Notes: generated by a model from the sequence alone, not told the origin. A stretch of 64,000 nt of DNA from Rhodococcus oryzae (GCF_005049235.1 NZ_SUMD01000005.1:186001-250000); one strand, 5' to 3'; shown: positions 16,286 through 24,715, counted from the first letter of the stretch. Program-made: numbers and translations.

Positions 16286-16371
16286 CAGTTCTGCCCAGCG
16301 TGAAGTCGAGGTTCCCGATGCTCTTGCTCACACGACCGCCGCAGTCGACCCATCCGTCGCCGGAGGTGCTG

Positions 16372-16725
16372 ATGATCCGGAACTGCGCGCACTGCGCGAC
16401 GCTGCTGAGTCCGGGGAGTTCCTCGTGCGACACCTGCGGCGGCAAGGACCTGCCGAAGATCCCGTCGACGGGACTCGGGGAGATTCGAACATGGACGGTC
16501 GTCGATCGCGAGTCCCCCGACAGGTGCGGCGAGCCGATGCCATGCCTGCTCGCGGTCGTAGCGCTCGACGACGGACCTTGGATCTGCACCTGGCTCGAGG
16601 GCGAGATCGCGGTTTGCTCGGACCAGCACGTCCGCGTTCAGTTTGATCACACGGCCGCCGGGGACCGGTATCCCGTCTTCTGCGCCTGCGGAGCCGACCG
16701 CGACCAGGAGCTCCCCGCCGCATAA
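16372..16725 (+). CDS. Orphan Zn-ribbon / OB-fold (DUF35-like) protein
   Basis: The 117-residue product begins with a rubredoxin-like zinc ribbon (CAHC-x12-CDTC) followed by a beta-rich region (GEIRTWTVVDRES...PCLLAVVALDDGPWICTWLEGE...VCSDQHVRVQFD...YPVFC) of OB-fold type. The family usually pairs with thiolases or ketosynthases, binding acyl-CoA; no such partner is near. The ATG at 16372 with GGAGGTGCTG upstream is preferred over 16300. Assignment rests on the CxxC pairs and domain order only. Confidence 0.6.
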   Translation: MIRNCAHCATLLSPGSSSCDTCGGKDLPKIPSTGLGEIRTWTVVDRESPDRCGEPMPCLLAVVALDDGPWICTWLEGEIAVCSDQHVRVQFDHTAAGDRYPVFCACGADRDQELPAA

Positions 16726-16740
16726 CCCACAACCACCCAA

Positions 16741-17275
16741 GACCAGTACAGATTTCAACTGATCAGCACTAAGGCCGTTAACGAACCGACGCCATGATGC
16801 AGAAGTATTTCTATTAGAACATTCAAATAGCGCATTCCTGCCGAATTCACTCCGCCCCCGACAAAGTCGGCTCGGGCGGCGATTCTGTATTTTCCATTGA
16901 CTCATTAACCGATCTTTCGCTCCGATCAACAACTATTCGTTGTCATTCCACTGGACAAGAGCGCCCCAGAGAACGGACAGCCTATTCCGTCATCCCGACC
17001 TGCAGGCTTGAATATTCCTACCTGACCTGCATCTATGCTGCGACTACCGCTGCGGCGGCGCCTGCCAATCGCACGCCCTCGACGCGAACACTCCGTGAAC
17101 TCCCAATGAATTTGACATACCTCCGCCTTAGCCTTCCGGAGGGAACTGGACACACGCCAAACTTCTTTTCTTTTTCGCTCACATAGCGATGTGTCGGCGT
17201 GGTAGAAATTGTCGCGGCCGCAACTGCCCCCTGGTTGCGGCCGCACCAATCAGAATCAAGTTCAAGGAGAAAACA
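16741..17275. other. AT-richer non-coding stretch before the 25-aa micro-protein
   Basis: No convincing gene. The base composition is clearly less GC-rich than the neighbours (for example 16740-16830 and 16890-16960). An inverted repeat ACAAC-TATTC-GTTGT lies at 16929-16943. It probably holds the promoter of the 17276 gene. A 26-codon frame at 17105 lacks a ribosome site. Confidence 0.5.
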
Positions 17276-17353
17276 ATGGCAACCTTCCTCACCGTCCTCA
17301 CCGCGCTCGGGAATGCCGCCGCGGTTGGCAACCTGCTGAACTCGCTGAGCTGA
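17276..17353 (+). CDS. 25-aa hydrophobic micro-protein
   Basis: A strong ribosome site (AAGGAGA, 6 bases before the ATG) and a strong terminator 12 bases after the stop bracket a 25-codon gene encoding MATFLTVLTALGN...NLLNSLS. The peptide is almost wholly hydrophobic, has no signal peptide and ends in Leu-Ser. It resembles the 29-aa product at 365-454 (both end L-x-S-x-S). Candidates are a PorA/PorH-like porin peptide, a membrane-active peptide or a signal; none is proven. Confidence 0.7.
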   Translation: MATFLTVLTALGNAAAVGNLLNSLS

Positions 17354-17364
17354 CGGCTCAGCTC

Positions 17365-17397
17365 GGGGCCGGTGCTCTCCCGAGGTGCACCGGCCCC
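17365..17397 (+). terminator. Terminator of the 25-aa micro-protein gene
   Basis: GGGGCCGGTGC paired with GCACCGGCCCC around an 11-base loop, directly after the small gene. Confidence 0.85.
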
Positions 17398-17548
17398 AAA
17401 TGACCGCCACACCGGCGGTCGAGAGTGGGTCGCCTCCCCCGGCACACGCGGGGCGGGCGACGAGAATGCGACGCCGGGACAGCCCTGCGTCGGGAGAGTC
17501 CGCGGTCTCCACGCGAACCTGACCGCACCAGCGAAAAGTAGGGAATAC

Positions 17549-18268
17549 ATGTCTTCGAACACAGTCCGCCGCGTCGCCGCTCTCGCGGCGGCCGCCGCGC
17601 TCCCCGCCGGCCTGATCTTGACCGGCGTCGGAGCCGGCGTCGCGAGCGCCGCCGACCCGGCTTGCGTCCAGTCCAGCCACGACACCAAGAGCGACTGGAG
17701 CACCGTGTGGGTGACCCACACGTACGACAAGTCCGTCTCGGCCGCCGAGGTCGCCGCCGGCACCAACGTCACCTACAAGATCGTCGTCGGCACCACCGGT
17801 ATCGGTAACCCGTACGTCAACACCATCCGCGACTACGCGCCCGCCGGCTTCGGCGCCCCGATCTCGGTGAAGGTCACCTCTTACCACTTCGCCCAGGGGC
17901 AGGTCACCGAGGCAGTCACCCCGGAACCGAACGGTGACGGCGGGTGGCGTGTGAGCAGCACCGGCTGGTTCGTCAACTCCGGCAACCAGGTCACCGCCGA
18001 GTTCACCTATAAGGTCCCGGACAACATCGCGGCCGGCACGAAGGTCACCAGCGGCGGCATCGACGTCAGCGGCACCGTCGGCGTTGGCACCACCAAGACC
18101 GGCCTCACCTCCTGCTTCAACGTTCGAGCGAAGAACCCGGGCGAAGCCGTCCTCGGCAGCGCGGACGGCGCCGGCCTCGGCTCCTCTCAAGGCCAGATGA
18201 GCTCCACCGGATCGATCAGCGACGTCCTGGGCGACACCATCACCCGGGTCATCAACAACGGCAGCTAG
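17549..18268 (+). CDS. Secreted protein with N-domain only, Ser-rich C-terminus
   Basis: The 239-residue product has a signal peptide (residues 1-35, ASA-AD), a beta-rich domain (VWVTHTYDKSVSAAEVAAGTNVTYKIVVGTTGIGNPYV...GNQVTAEFTYKVPDNI) and a Gly/Ser-rich end (GLGSSQGQMSSTGSISDVLGD...NNGS). It has no Ig repeat. The domain looks like a distant relative of the N-domain in the following three genes. The ATG at 17549 with GGGA upstream is used; the longer frame from 17372 overlaps the upstream terminator. A strong terminator follows at 18306-18347, so it is a separate unit at the head of the array. Confidence 0.75.
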   Translation: MSSNTVRRVAALAAAAALPAGLILTGVGAGVASAADPACVQSSHDTKSDWSTVWVTHTYDKSVSAAEVAAGTNVTYKIVVGTTGIGNPYVNTIRDYAPAGFGAPISVKVTSYHFAQGQVTEAVTPEPNGDGGWRVSSTGWFVNSGNQVTAEFTYKVPDNIAAGTKVTSGGIDVSGTVGVGTTKTGLTSCFNVRAKNPGEAVLGSADGAGLGSSQGQMSSTGSISDVLGDTITRVINNGS

Positions 18269-18305
18269 ATCCAAGACGCGGGTCGTCAACACCCGCCGCC
18301 AGACA

Positions 18306-18347
18306 CCGTGTGCTCGGCGCCGCGACCGCCGCGCGCCGAGCACACGG
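18306..18347 (+). terminator. Terminator after the N-domain-only gene
   Basis: CCGTGTGCTCGGCGC paired with GCGCCGAGCACACGG around a 12-base loop. Confidence 0.85.
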
Positions 18348-18417
18348 CCCCCACACCCCAACGCTGCGACCTTGATGTCGATGTCGACGGTCGCACAGCA
18401 GCGACCGAAGGAACACC

Positions 18418-19887
18418 ATGACATCACGAGAGACCACGCGCACCGTCGCCGCAGGCACGGCAGCGACACTGGCCATGGGCGCATTCGCGCTCCTCGGCGC
18501 AGGTAACGCGACCGCCGCCCCCGCCACCATCGAATGGGACAGCGGAAGCTCCCACTACATCCGGACCATCAGCAACACCACCCCCGCCGTCGGCGACACG
18601 ATCACCGCGACAACGAAATTCCAACGGACCAGCTGGGTCGACGAGTTCATCTACAACGTCAAGGACCGGCACCACTCCTGCCTGACCTACGTCCCCGGCT
18701 CCGCCAAAATGATCGGCCAGAGTGAGTACCCCGTCGCCAACCCCGAGGTCAACGCCGACGAGGCCTACGTCCGCGCCTCCTGGGGCTCCACCGACTGGGT
18801 CGTCCGCAGCCGCCCCGGCTTCTGGGACGCCCCCACCTTCAGCGTCGCCTACAAGGTCGGCGCGAACTGCCCCCGCGGCACCGCGCTGACCACCGGCATG
18901 GACTACGGCGGATCCCTCGGCAGCGGCAACTTCGGCGACAAGGGCCCGTCGATCACCATCGGCAAGAGCAGCTCCACCACCGTCCTGGCCGCCGTCACCG
19001 GCGCCCGCGTCGGCGTGCCGAGCAACCTCACCGCCAACGTCACCGGCGGCGCAGCGGGCGACACCATCGAATTCCGCGACGGCACAACCCCGATCGGCAC
19101 CGCCACCCTCGACGGCGCCGGCACCGCGACCCTCGCCTGGACCCCCACGGTCCGCGGCGGCCACACCCTCACGGCCAGCTTCCCCGACACCGCGTTCGCC
19201 ACCGCGTCCCAGTCCGCACCGATCACCGTGCAGGTCGCCGAGCAGAACGCCACCTCCACCGTCGCCCTCGCACCGATCTCCGGAGCACAGGTCGGCCGCG
19301 CCTCCACCATCACCGCCACCGTCACTCCGACCGGGGCGGGCGGAACCGTCGAACTCCGTGACGGCGCAGCATCGCTCGCGACGTTGCCGGTTGGCGCCGA
19401 CGGCAGGGTCACCTACCAGTGGGTGCCCGCCGCGGCAGGCTCGCACACCCTCACCGCCACCTTCTCCGGCCGTGACAACGTCACCGGCTCCAACACCACC
19501 GCATCGGTGACCGTGGCCGAGGCACCCGCCTCCAACACCGACTCGACCACCACCCTCAACCTGGTCGGCGCCGCCGCCGTCGGCAAGGCCACCACCCTGA
19601 CGGCGAAGGTCAACCCCGCCAACGCCGGCGGCACAGTCACCTTCAAGGACGGCGGCACCGTCATCGGCACCGGCACGGTCGGCGCCGACGGGACCGCCAC
19701 CACCGCGTGGACCCCGGCCACCGCGGGCCAGCGCACCATCACCGCCGAATACTCCGGCAAGGACACCGTCAACGCGTCCTCCGACCAGGAATCGGTGATC
19801 GTGGGACCGGGCGATGGCACCGGCGGCCCCGGAACCCCCGGCACCGGCGGCGGAACCGGCAGCCTCGGCTCGATCTTCGGCTCCTGA
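18418..19887 (+). CDS. Secreted surface protein with three Ig-like repeats and GSLGSIFGS tail
   Basis: The 489-residue product has a signal peptide (MTSRETTRTVAAGTAATLAMG..., cut after TAA-AP near residue 36), a two-cysteine N-domain (to about 180; HHSCLTYVPGSA, VGANCPRGTALTTGMDYGGSLGSG), three Ig-like repeats (about 183-272, 275-365 and 372-460), a Gly/Thr linker and GTGSLGSIFGS. The ATG has AAGGAACACC upstream. It is first of three tandem paralogs with near-identical 5' regions and related terminators. The N-domain shares long identical runs with the genes at 20007 and 21054. Confidence 0.88.
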   Translation: MTSRETTRTVAAGTAATLAMGAFALLGAGNATAAPATIEWDSGSSHYIRTISNTTPAVGDTITATTKFQRTSWVDEFIYNVKDRHHSCLTYVPGSAKMIGQSEYPVANPEVNADEAYVRASWGSTDWVVRSRPGFWDAPTFSVAYKVGANCPRGTALTTGMDYGGSLGSGNFGDKGPSITIGKSSSTTVLAAVTGARVGVPSNLTANVTGGAAGDTIEFRDGTTPIGTATLDGAGTATLAWTPTVRGGHTLTASFPDTAFATASQSAPITVQVAEQNATSTVALAPISGAQVGRASTITATVTPTGAGGTVELRDGAASLATLPVGADGRVTYQWVPAAAGSHTLTATFSGRDNVTGSNTTASVTVAEAPASNTDSTTTLNLVGAAAVGKATTLTAKVNPANAGGTVTFKDGGTVIGTGTVGADGTATTAWTPATAGQRTITAEYSGKDTVNASSDQESVIVGPGDGTGGPGTPGTGGGTGSLGSIFGS

Positions 19888-19901
19888 CACCCACACCGTG
19901 A

Positions 19902-19940
19902 AGGGTCTGTCCCCGGCCTGGTCGGCCGGGGACAGACCCT
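19902..19940 (+). terminator. Array terminator 1
   Basis: AGGGTCTGTCCCCGGCC and its complement (17-bp stem) around TGGTC. The same stem recurs at 20924, 23091 and 29162. Confidence 0.85.
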
Positions 19941-20006
19941 GCGGCACCAACTGACCGCTGCGGCCTCGCTGTCGACGGTCACACTTCCATCGACCGAAGG
20001 AATCCC

Positions 20007-20906
20007 ATGACATCACGAGAGATCACCCGCGGTATCGCCGCTGGCGCGGCGGCAACACTGACCATCGGGGCACTCGCGCTCCTCGGCGCGGGCACCGCCG
20101 GTGCTGACCCCGGATCCATCACCTGGTCCGATGGCAGCTCCCAGTTCATCCGCACCATCAGCAACACCACCCCCGCCGTCGGCGACACCATCACGGTCAC
20201 AACGAAATTCCAACGGACCAGCTGGACCGACGAGTACATCTACAACGTCAAGGACCGGCACCACTCCTGCCTGACCTACGTCCCCGGCTCCGCCAAGATG
20301 ATCGGCCAGAACGAATACCCCGTCGCCAACCCCGAGGTCAACGCCGACGAGGCCTACGTACGCGCCTCCTGGGGCGTCACCGACTGGGTCGTCCGCAGCC
20401 GCCCCGGTTTCTGGGACGCCCCAATCTTCAGCGTCGCCTACAAGGTCGGCGCGAACTGCCCCCGCGGCACCGCCCTGACCACCGGCATGGACTACGGCGG
20501 ATCCCTCGGCAGCGGCAGCTACGGCAACAAGGGCCCCTCCATCACCGTCGGGACGAACCCGGGCACCACCGACTCGACCACCACGCTCAACCCGGTCACC
20601 GGGGCCACCGTCGGCAAGGCCACCACCCTGACTGCGAAGGTCAACCCCGCCAACGCCGGCGGCACCGTCACCTTCAAGGACGGCGAGACCTTCATCGGCG
20701 CCGCCCAGGTCGGATCCGACGGGACCGCCACCGCCACGTGGACTCCGGCGACCGCAGGCCAGCGCACCGTCACCGCCTACTACTCGGGCAAGGACACGGT
20801 CGACGCGTCGTCCGACCAGAAGTCGGTGACCGTCGCACCCGCCGGCAGCACCGGCGGCACCGGCAGCCTCGGCTCGCTGCTCGGCGGCTTCGGCTCCAGC
20901 AAGTAG
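20007..20906 (+). CDS. Secreted surface protein with one Ig-like repeat
   Basis: The 299-residue paralog of 18418 has a signal peptide (to about residue 36, AGA-DP), the two-cysteine N-domain (to about 180), one Ig-like repeat (about 187-275; TTTLNPVTGATVGKATTLTAKVNPANAGGTVTFKDG) and the tail GTGSLGSLLGGFGSSK. The ATG has CGAAGGAATCCC upstream. Spacing, leader and terminator follow the same module as its neighbours, so it arose by tandem duplication with loss or gain of Ig repeats. Confidence 0.88.
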   Translation: MTSREITRGIAAGAAATLTIGALALLGAGTAGADPGSITWSDGSSQFIRTISNTTPAVGDTITVTTKFQRTSWTDEYIYNVKDRHHSCLTYVPGSAKMIGQNEYPVANPEVNADEAYVRASWGVTDWVVRSRPGFWDAPIFSVAYKVGANCPRGTALTTGMDYGGSLGSGSYGNKGPSITVGTNPGTTDSTTTLNPVTGATVGKATTLTAKVNPANAGGTVTFKDGETFIGAAQVGSDGTATATWTPATAGQRTVTAYYSGKDTVDASSDQKSVTVAPAGSTGGTGSLGSLLGGFGSSK

Positions 20907-20923
20907 CCACCACTAACCACCAC

Positions 20924-20962
20924 GGGGTCTGTCCGCGGCCACAGCGGCCGGGGACAGACCCC
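20924..20962 (+). terminator. Array terminator 2
   Basis: GGGGTCTGTCC-GCGGCC stem with one mismatch and loop ACAGC, after the one-repeat gene. Confidence 0.8.
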
Positions 20963-21053
20963 GCCACTACCTCTGGCGCCGAGCCCACGGCCCAACCGAA
21001 CGCTGCGGCCTCGATGTCGACGGTCGCACTTCCAGCGACGCAAGGAATCACCC

Positions 21054-23066
21054 ATGACATCACGAGAGATCAGCCGCACCGTCGCCGCAGGCGCGGCAAC
21101 AGCAATGACCATCGGCGCATTCACCTTCCTCGGCACAGGGGTTGCCGGCGCCGCCCCCGGTTCGATCAGCTGGGACAGCGGCAGCTCGCACTACATCCGG
21201 ACCATCAGCAACACCACCCCCGCCGTCGGCGACACCGTCAGTGTGACAACGAGGTTCGAGCGGTACAGCTGGACCGACGAGTACATCTACAACGTCAAGG
21301 ACCGGCACCACTCCTGCCTGACCTATGTCCCCGGCTCCGCCATGATGTCCGGCAGCAGCGACTACCCCGTCGCCAACCCCGAGGTCAATCCCGACGAGGC
21401 CTACGTCCGCGCCTCCTGGGGCGTCACCTCCTGGGTCGTCCGGAATCGCCCCGGCTACTGGGATGCCCCCAGCTTCAGCGTCAGCTACAAGGTCGGCGCG
21501 AACTGCCCGCGCGGTGTCGCCCTGACCACCGGCATGGACTACGGCGGATCCCTCGGCAGCGGCAACTTCGGCGACAAGGGCCCGTCGATCACCATCGGCA
21601 AGAGCAGCTCCACCACCACCCTCGCCCCCATCACCGACGCACAGGCTGGCAAGGCGAGCAGCCTCACCGCCACAGTCACCGGCGGCGCAGCGGGCGACAC
21701 AGTCGAGTTCCGTGACGCCGCAACCCCGATCGGCACCGCCACCCTCAACGCCGGTGGCACCGCAACCTTCGCCTGGACCCCGACCACCGCCGGTGCGCAC
21801 AACGTCACTGCCCGCTTCCTCGACACGCCCTTCGCCACGGCCTCCGAATCGTCGCCGATCACCGTGCAGGTCGCCGAGGCACCCGTGCCCTCCACCATCG
21901 CGCTCGCACCGATCACCAACGCACAGGCCGGCAAGGCGAGCACCATCACCGCCACCGTCAACCCGGCCGCGGCCGGCGGCACCGTCGAACTCCGCGACGG
22001 CGACACCTCCCTGGCCACCCTGCCGGTCGGCGCCGACGGCACCGTCCACCACGAATGGACCCCCGCGGCGGCGGGCGGGCACACCCTCACCGCCACCTTC
22101 TCCGGCCGTGACGGCGTCACCGGATCCACCACCACCGCACAGGTCACCGTCGCCGAGGCACCCGTGCCCTCCACCATCGCGCTCGCATCCATCACCAACG
22201 CACAGGCCGGCAAGGCGAGCACCATCACCGCCACCGTCAACCCCGCAGCGGCGGGCGGCACCGTCGAACTCCGCGACGGCGACACCTCGCTCGCCACCCT
22301 GCCCGTCGGCAACGACGGCACCATTCACCACGAATGGAGCCCCGCCACTGGTGGCGCGCACACCATCACCGCCACCTTCTCCGGCCGTGACGGCGTCACC
22401 GGATCCACCACCACCGCACAGGTCACCGTCGCCGAGGCACCCGTGCCCTCCACCATCGCGCTCGCACCGATCACCAACGCACAGGTCGGCAAGGCGAGCA
22501 CCCTCACCGCCACCGTCAGCCCGGCCGCAGCGGGCGGCACCGTCGAACTCCGCGACGGTGAGACCTCCCTCGCCACCCTGCCCGTCGGCGACAACGGCAA
22601 GATCGAGCACCAGTGGACCCCCACCGCGGCGGGCGGGCACACCCTCACCGCCACGTTCTCCGGCCGTGACGGCGTCACCGGATCCACCACCACCGCACAG
22701 GTGACCGTTGCCGAGGCACCCGCCTCCAACACCGACTCGACCACCACGCTCAACCCGGTCAGCGGCGCCACAGTCGGCAAGGCCACCACGGTTACGGCGA
22801 AGGTCAACCCCGCCAACGCAGGCGGTACCGTCACGTTCAAGGAGGGCAGCACCGTCATCGGCACCGGCCAGGTCGGACCCGACGGAAGTGCCACTGTCAC
22901 CTGGACTCCCGCCACCGCAGGCCAGCGCACCATCACCGCCGAGTACTCGGGTCACGGCACCGTGAACGCGTCATCCGGCCAGCTGCTGGTGACCGTCGCG
23001 GCCAGCGGTGGCAATGGAGGCACCGGAGAAACCGGCAGCCTCGGCGGCTTCGGCTCCAGCAACTGA
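21054..23066 (+). CDS. Secreted surface protein with five Ig-like repeats
   Basis: The 670-residue paralog has a signal peptide (to about residue 36, AGA-AP), the two-cysteine N-domain (to about 182), and five Ig-like repeats. Repeats 2-4 are nearly identical 93-residue units (PSTIALAxITNAQxGKAST...TFSGRDGVTGSTTTAQVTVAEAPV), encoded by a 279-bp tandem DNA repeat. Repeat 5 (TTTLNPVSGATVGKATTV) resembles the single repeat of the preceding gene. The tail is TGSLGGFGSSN. The ATG has GCAAGGAATCACCC upstream. The near-identical repeats point to recent expansion and probable length variation between strains. Confidence 0.88.
   Translation: MTSREISRTVAAGAATAMTIGAFTFLGTGVAGAAPGSISWDSGSSHYIRTISNTTPAVGDTVSVTTRFERYSWTDEYIYNVKDRHHSCLTYVPGSAMMSGSSDYPVANPEVNPDEAYVRASWGVTSWVVRNRPGYWDAPSFSVSYKVGANCPRGVALTTGMDYGGSLGSGNFGDKGPSITIGKSSSTTTLAPITDAQAGKASSLTATVTGGAAGDTVEFRDAATPIGTATLNAGGTATFAWTPTTAGAHNVTARFLDTPFATASESSPITVQVAEAPVPSTIALAPITNAQAGKASTITATVNPAAAGGTVELRDGDTSLATLPVGADGTVHHEWTPAAAGGHTLTATFSGRDGVTGSTTTAQVTVAEAPVPSTIALASITNAQAGKASTITATVNPAAAGGTVELRDGDTSLATLPVGNDGTIHHEWSPATGGAHTITATFSGRDGVTGSTTTAQVTVAEAPVPSTIALAPITNAQVGKASTLTATVSPAAAGGTVELRDGETSLATLPVGDNGKIEHQWTPTAAGGHTLTATFSGRDGVTGSTTTAQVTVAEAPASNTDSTTTLNPVSGATVGKATTVTAKVNPANAGGTVTFKEGSTVIGTGQVGPDGSATVTWTPATAGQRTITAEYSGHGTVNASSGQLLVTVAASGGNGGTGETGSLGGFGSSN
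21881..22717 (+). repeat. 279-bp tandem repeat, three copies
   Basis: Units begin at 21881, 22160 and 22439 with the phrase ACCCGTGCCCTCCACCATCG and are exactly 279 bp (93 codons) apart. They encode Ig repeats 2-4 of the five-repeat protein and differ at few positions. Confidence 0.9.
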
Positions 23067-23090
23067 GAACTGCCAACTGACATAGCGTGA

Positions 23091-23129
23091 AGGGTCTGTC
23101 CCCGGCCACCGCGGCCGGGGACAGACCCT
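23091..23129 (+). terminator. Array terminator 3
   Basis: AGGGTCTGTCCCCGGCC stem (17 bp) with loop ACCGC, the same family as at 19902. Confidence 0.85.
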
Positions 23130-23221
23130 TCGCTCAACCCGACCACAAGTACCTCGAATGAACCTACGATGCCGACCCATACGTGCTTACATGGACGTTC
23201 GTCCAGAAGGAGGGTGACAAC

Positions 23222-24715
23222 GTGCGGTCCGGCCGAGTCCTTACCCGTATCGTCACGCTGATCCTCCTGGTTGCCGCCACCGCGGCACAGCAGGTGTCAG
23301 CGAATGCCACACCGGCGGACACCAACGGCTGGACGCTGCCCCGATTGACGGTGACCGACGGCACCATCACCGACGTGACCGGACGGACCGTCCTGCTGCG
23401 CGGGGCGAACGTCACCCAGCTCAACGACTACGCCCAGAACGACCCCGCGCTCCCGGCCACCGCCCGCCTCGAACCCGATGAGTTCGCCCGGATGGCGGCG
23501 CACGGCTTCAACGTCTCGCGGCTGACCATCGCGTGGTCGGCCCTCGAACCCACCCCCGGCGCCTTCGACACGGACTATGTGGCCCGGATCCGCGAGGCCG
23601 TGAAAGATGCCAAGGCGCAGGGCATCTACACGGTACTGGACATGCACCAGGACGCATGGGGCAAGGCCGTGGGCACGCCTCCTGGCGAGGCCTGCCCGTC
23701 GCCGCTCGAGCGCGGCATCGGGTGGGACGGTGCCCCCGCCTGGGCCACCATCACCGACGGCTGGAGCACCTGCAACCTCGGCGGGATGCGTGAGAGTTCC
23801 CCCGCCGTGGCCAGGTCGTTCCAGAACTTCTACGACGACACCCAGGGGATCCAGGGTCACCTGGTCAACACCTGGGCGCGACTGGCCGCCGAATTCAAGG
23901 ATGAACCGGCGGTCGTCGGCTACGACCTGCTCAACGAGCCCAATCCCGGCCTGCGGGAGCCCATCTCCGCCGCCGACCAGATCGGCCGGTTCTACCAACG
24001 CGCGATCGCGGCGATCCGACAGGCCGAGCAGGGTGGGTTCGCGCACCTGGTGTTCTTCGAGCCGAGCGCGGTCTGGTCCGCGCTGGGTGTCGACGCGCTG
24101 CCGCCGCCGCACTATCTCAATGATCCCCTCGTGGTGTTCGCGCCCCACCTCTACAGCGGCTCGATCAACGTCGACAACGACCTCCCCTCGATCGAGGACG
24201 GCTTCCGGCTGGCGCTCGACGCCGCCGCCAGGTATCGGGCACCGGTGTGGGCCGGTGAGTGGGCCTGGTTCGGCGACCCCGACGCCGACGTCGCGAAGGT
24301 CGATCGATTCGTCGACGCGATGAACGAGCACCGGATCGGCGGCGCCTGGTGGTCCTGGACCCAGGCCTGCGGCGACCCGCACTTCATCCACGACGGCAAC
24401 ACAGCCGACACCCACAAGACGATGGGCAATATGAACCTGATCGACTGCCCCTCGGGCCGATCCGCCGGCATGGAGGAGAGGTTCGCCCGCCCGCTCTCGC
24501 GCGCCTACCCGCGGGCCGCCCCCGGCACCCTCGCGGAGGTGACCGCGACCGGGTACACCGGCACCGGCACCGGACGCCTCGAGGCCTGGTACCCCGGCAC
24601 CGCACGCCCCGACCTCGACACCACCGGCGTCACCGATCTCGACCTGACCCGGATCGACGGCGGGTGGCGGCTGACCGGAACAACCACCGGTACCTACCGG
24701 GTGGCCCAGCGTTGA
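23222..24715 (+). CDS. Secreted GH5 glycosidase, endoglycoceramidase-like
   Basis: The 497-residue product has a signal peptide (to about residue 32) and a GH5 (beta/alpha)8 barrel: LLRGANVTQLNDYA, HGFNVSRLTIAWSALEP, YTVLDMHQDAWG, VGYDLLNEPNPG (acid/base Glu239) and PVWAGEWAWFGDP (nucleophile Glu346), followed by a C-terminal beta domain. This order is characteristic of the endoglycoceramidase branch, which cuts the bond between oligosaccharide and ceramide in glycosphingolipids and is known from rhodococci. The GTG at 23222 with AAGGAGGGTGACAAC upstream is chosen over 23183. Its stop overlaps the next gene's TTG start, suggesting an operon. A cellulase or glucosylceramidase role is possible. 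Confidence 0.8.
   Translation: MRSGRVLTRIVTLILLVAATAAQQVSANATPADTNGWTLPRLTVTDGTITDVTGRTVLLRGANVTQLNDYAQNDPALPATARLEPDEFARMAAHGFNVSRLTIAWSALEPTPGAFDTDYVARIREAVKDAKAQGIYTVLDMHQDAWGKAVGTPPGEACPSPLERGIGWDGAPAWATITDGWSTCNLGGMRESSPAVARSFQNFYDDTQGIQGHLVNTWARLAAEFKDEPAVVGYDLLNEPNPGLREPISAADQIGRFYQRAIAAIRQAEQGGFAHLVFFEPSAVWSALGVDALPPPHYLNDPLVVFAPHLYSGSINVDNDLPSIEDGFRLALDAAARYRAPVWAGEWAWFGDPDADVAKVDRFVDAMNEHRIGGAWWSWTQACGDPHFIHDGNTADTHKTMGNMNLIDCPSGRSAGMEERFARPLSRAYPRAAPGTLAEVTATGYTGTGTGRLEAWYPGTARPDLDTTGVTDLDLTRIDGGWRLTGTTTGTYRVAQR

Noticed and set aside
17010-17035. Box-like TACCTG sequences before the 25-aa micro-protein
   Set aside because: CAGGTA on the minus strand is present, but the second half CSGTCAT is not at the required spacing.
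17105-17185. 26-codon frame MNLTYLRLSLPEG...
   Set aside because: No ribosome site, no terminator directly behind it, and composition unlike the other micro-proteins.
17033-18484. 483-residue minus-strand open frame over the 17549 gene
   Set aside because: Shadow of the secreted-protein gene; no family resemblance.
21881-22717. CRISPR-like regular spacing
   Set aside because: The repeats are 279-bp coding units with no spacers; they encode Ig-like domains.
21060-22955. 631-residue open frame antisense to the five-Ig-repeat gene
   Set aside because: It mirrors the repeat structure of the real gene (GGGGSGDAVTAGE repeats), has no recognisable domain and lacks start signals.
23183-24715. Longer start for the GH5 gene
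   Set aside because: The GTG at 23222 has a much better ribosome site and starts directly with a signal peptide.
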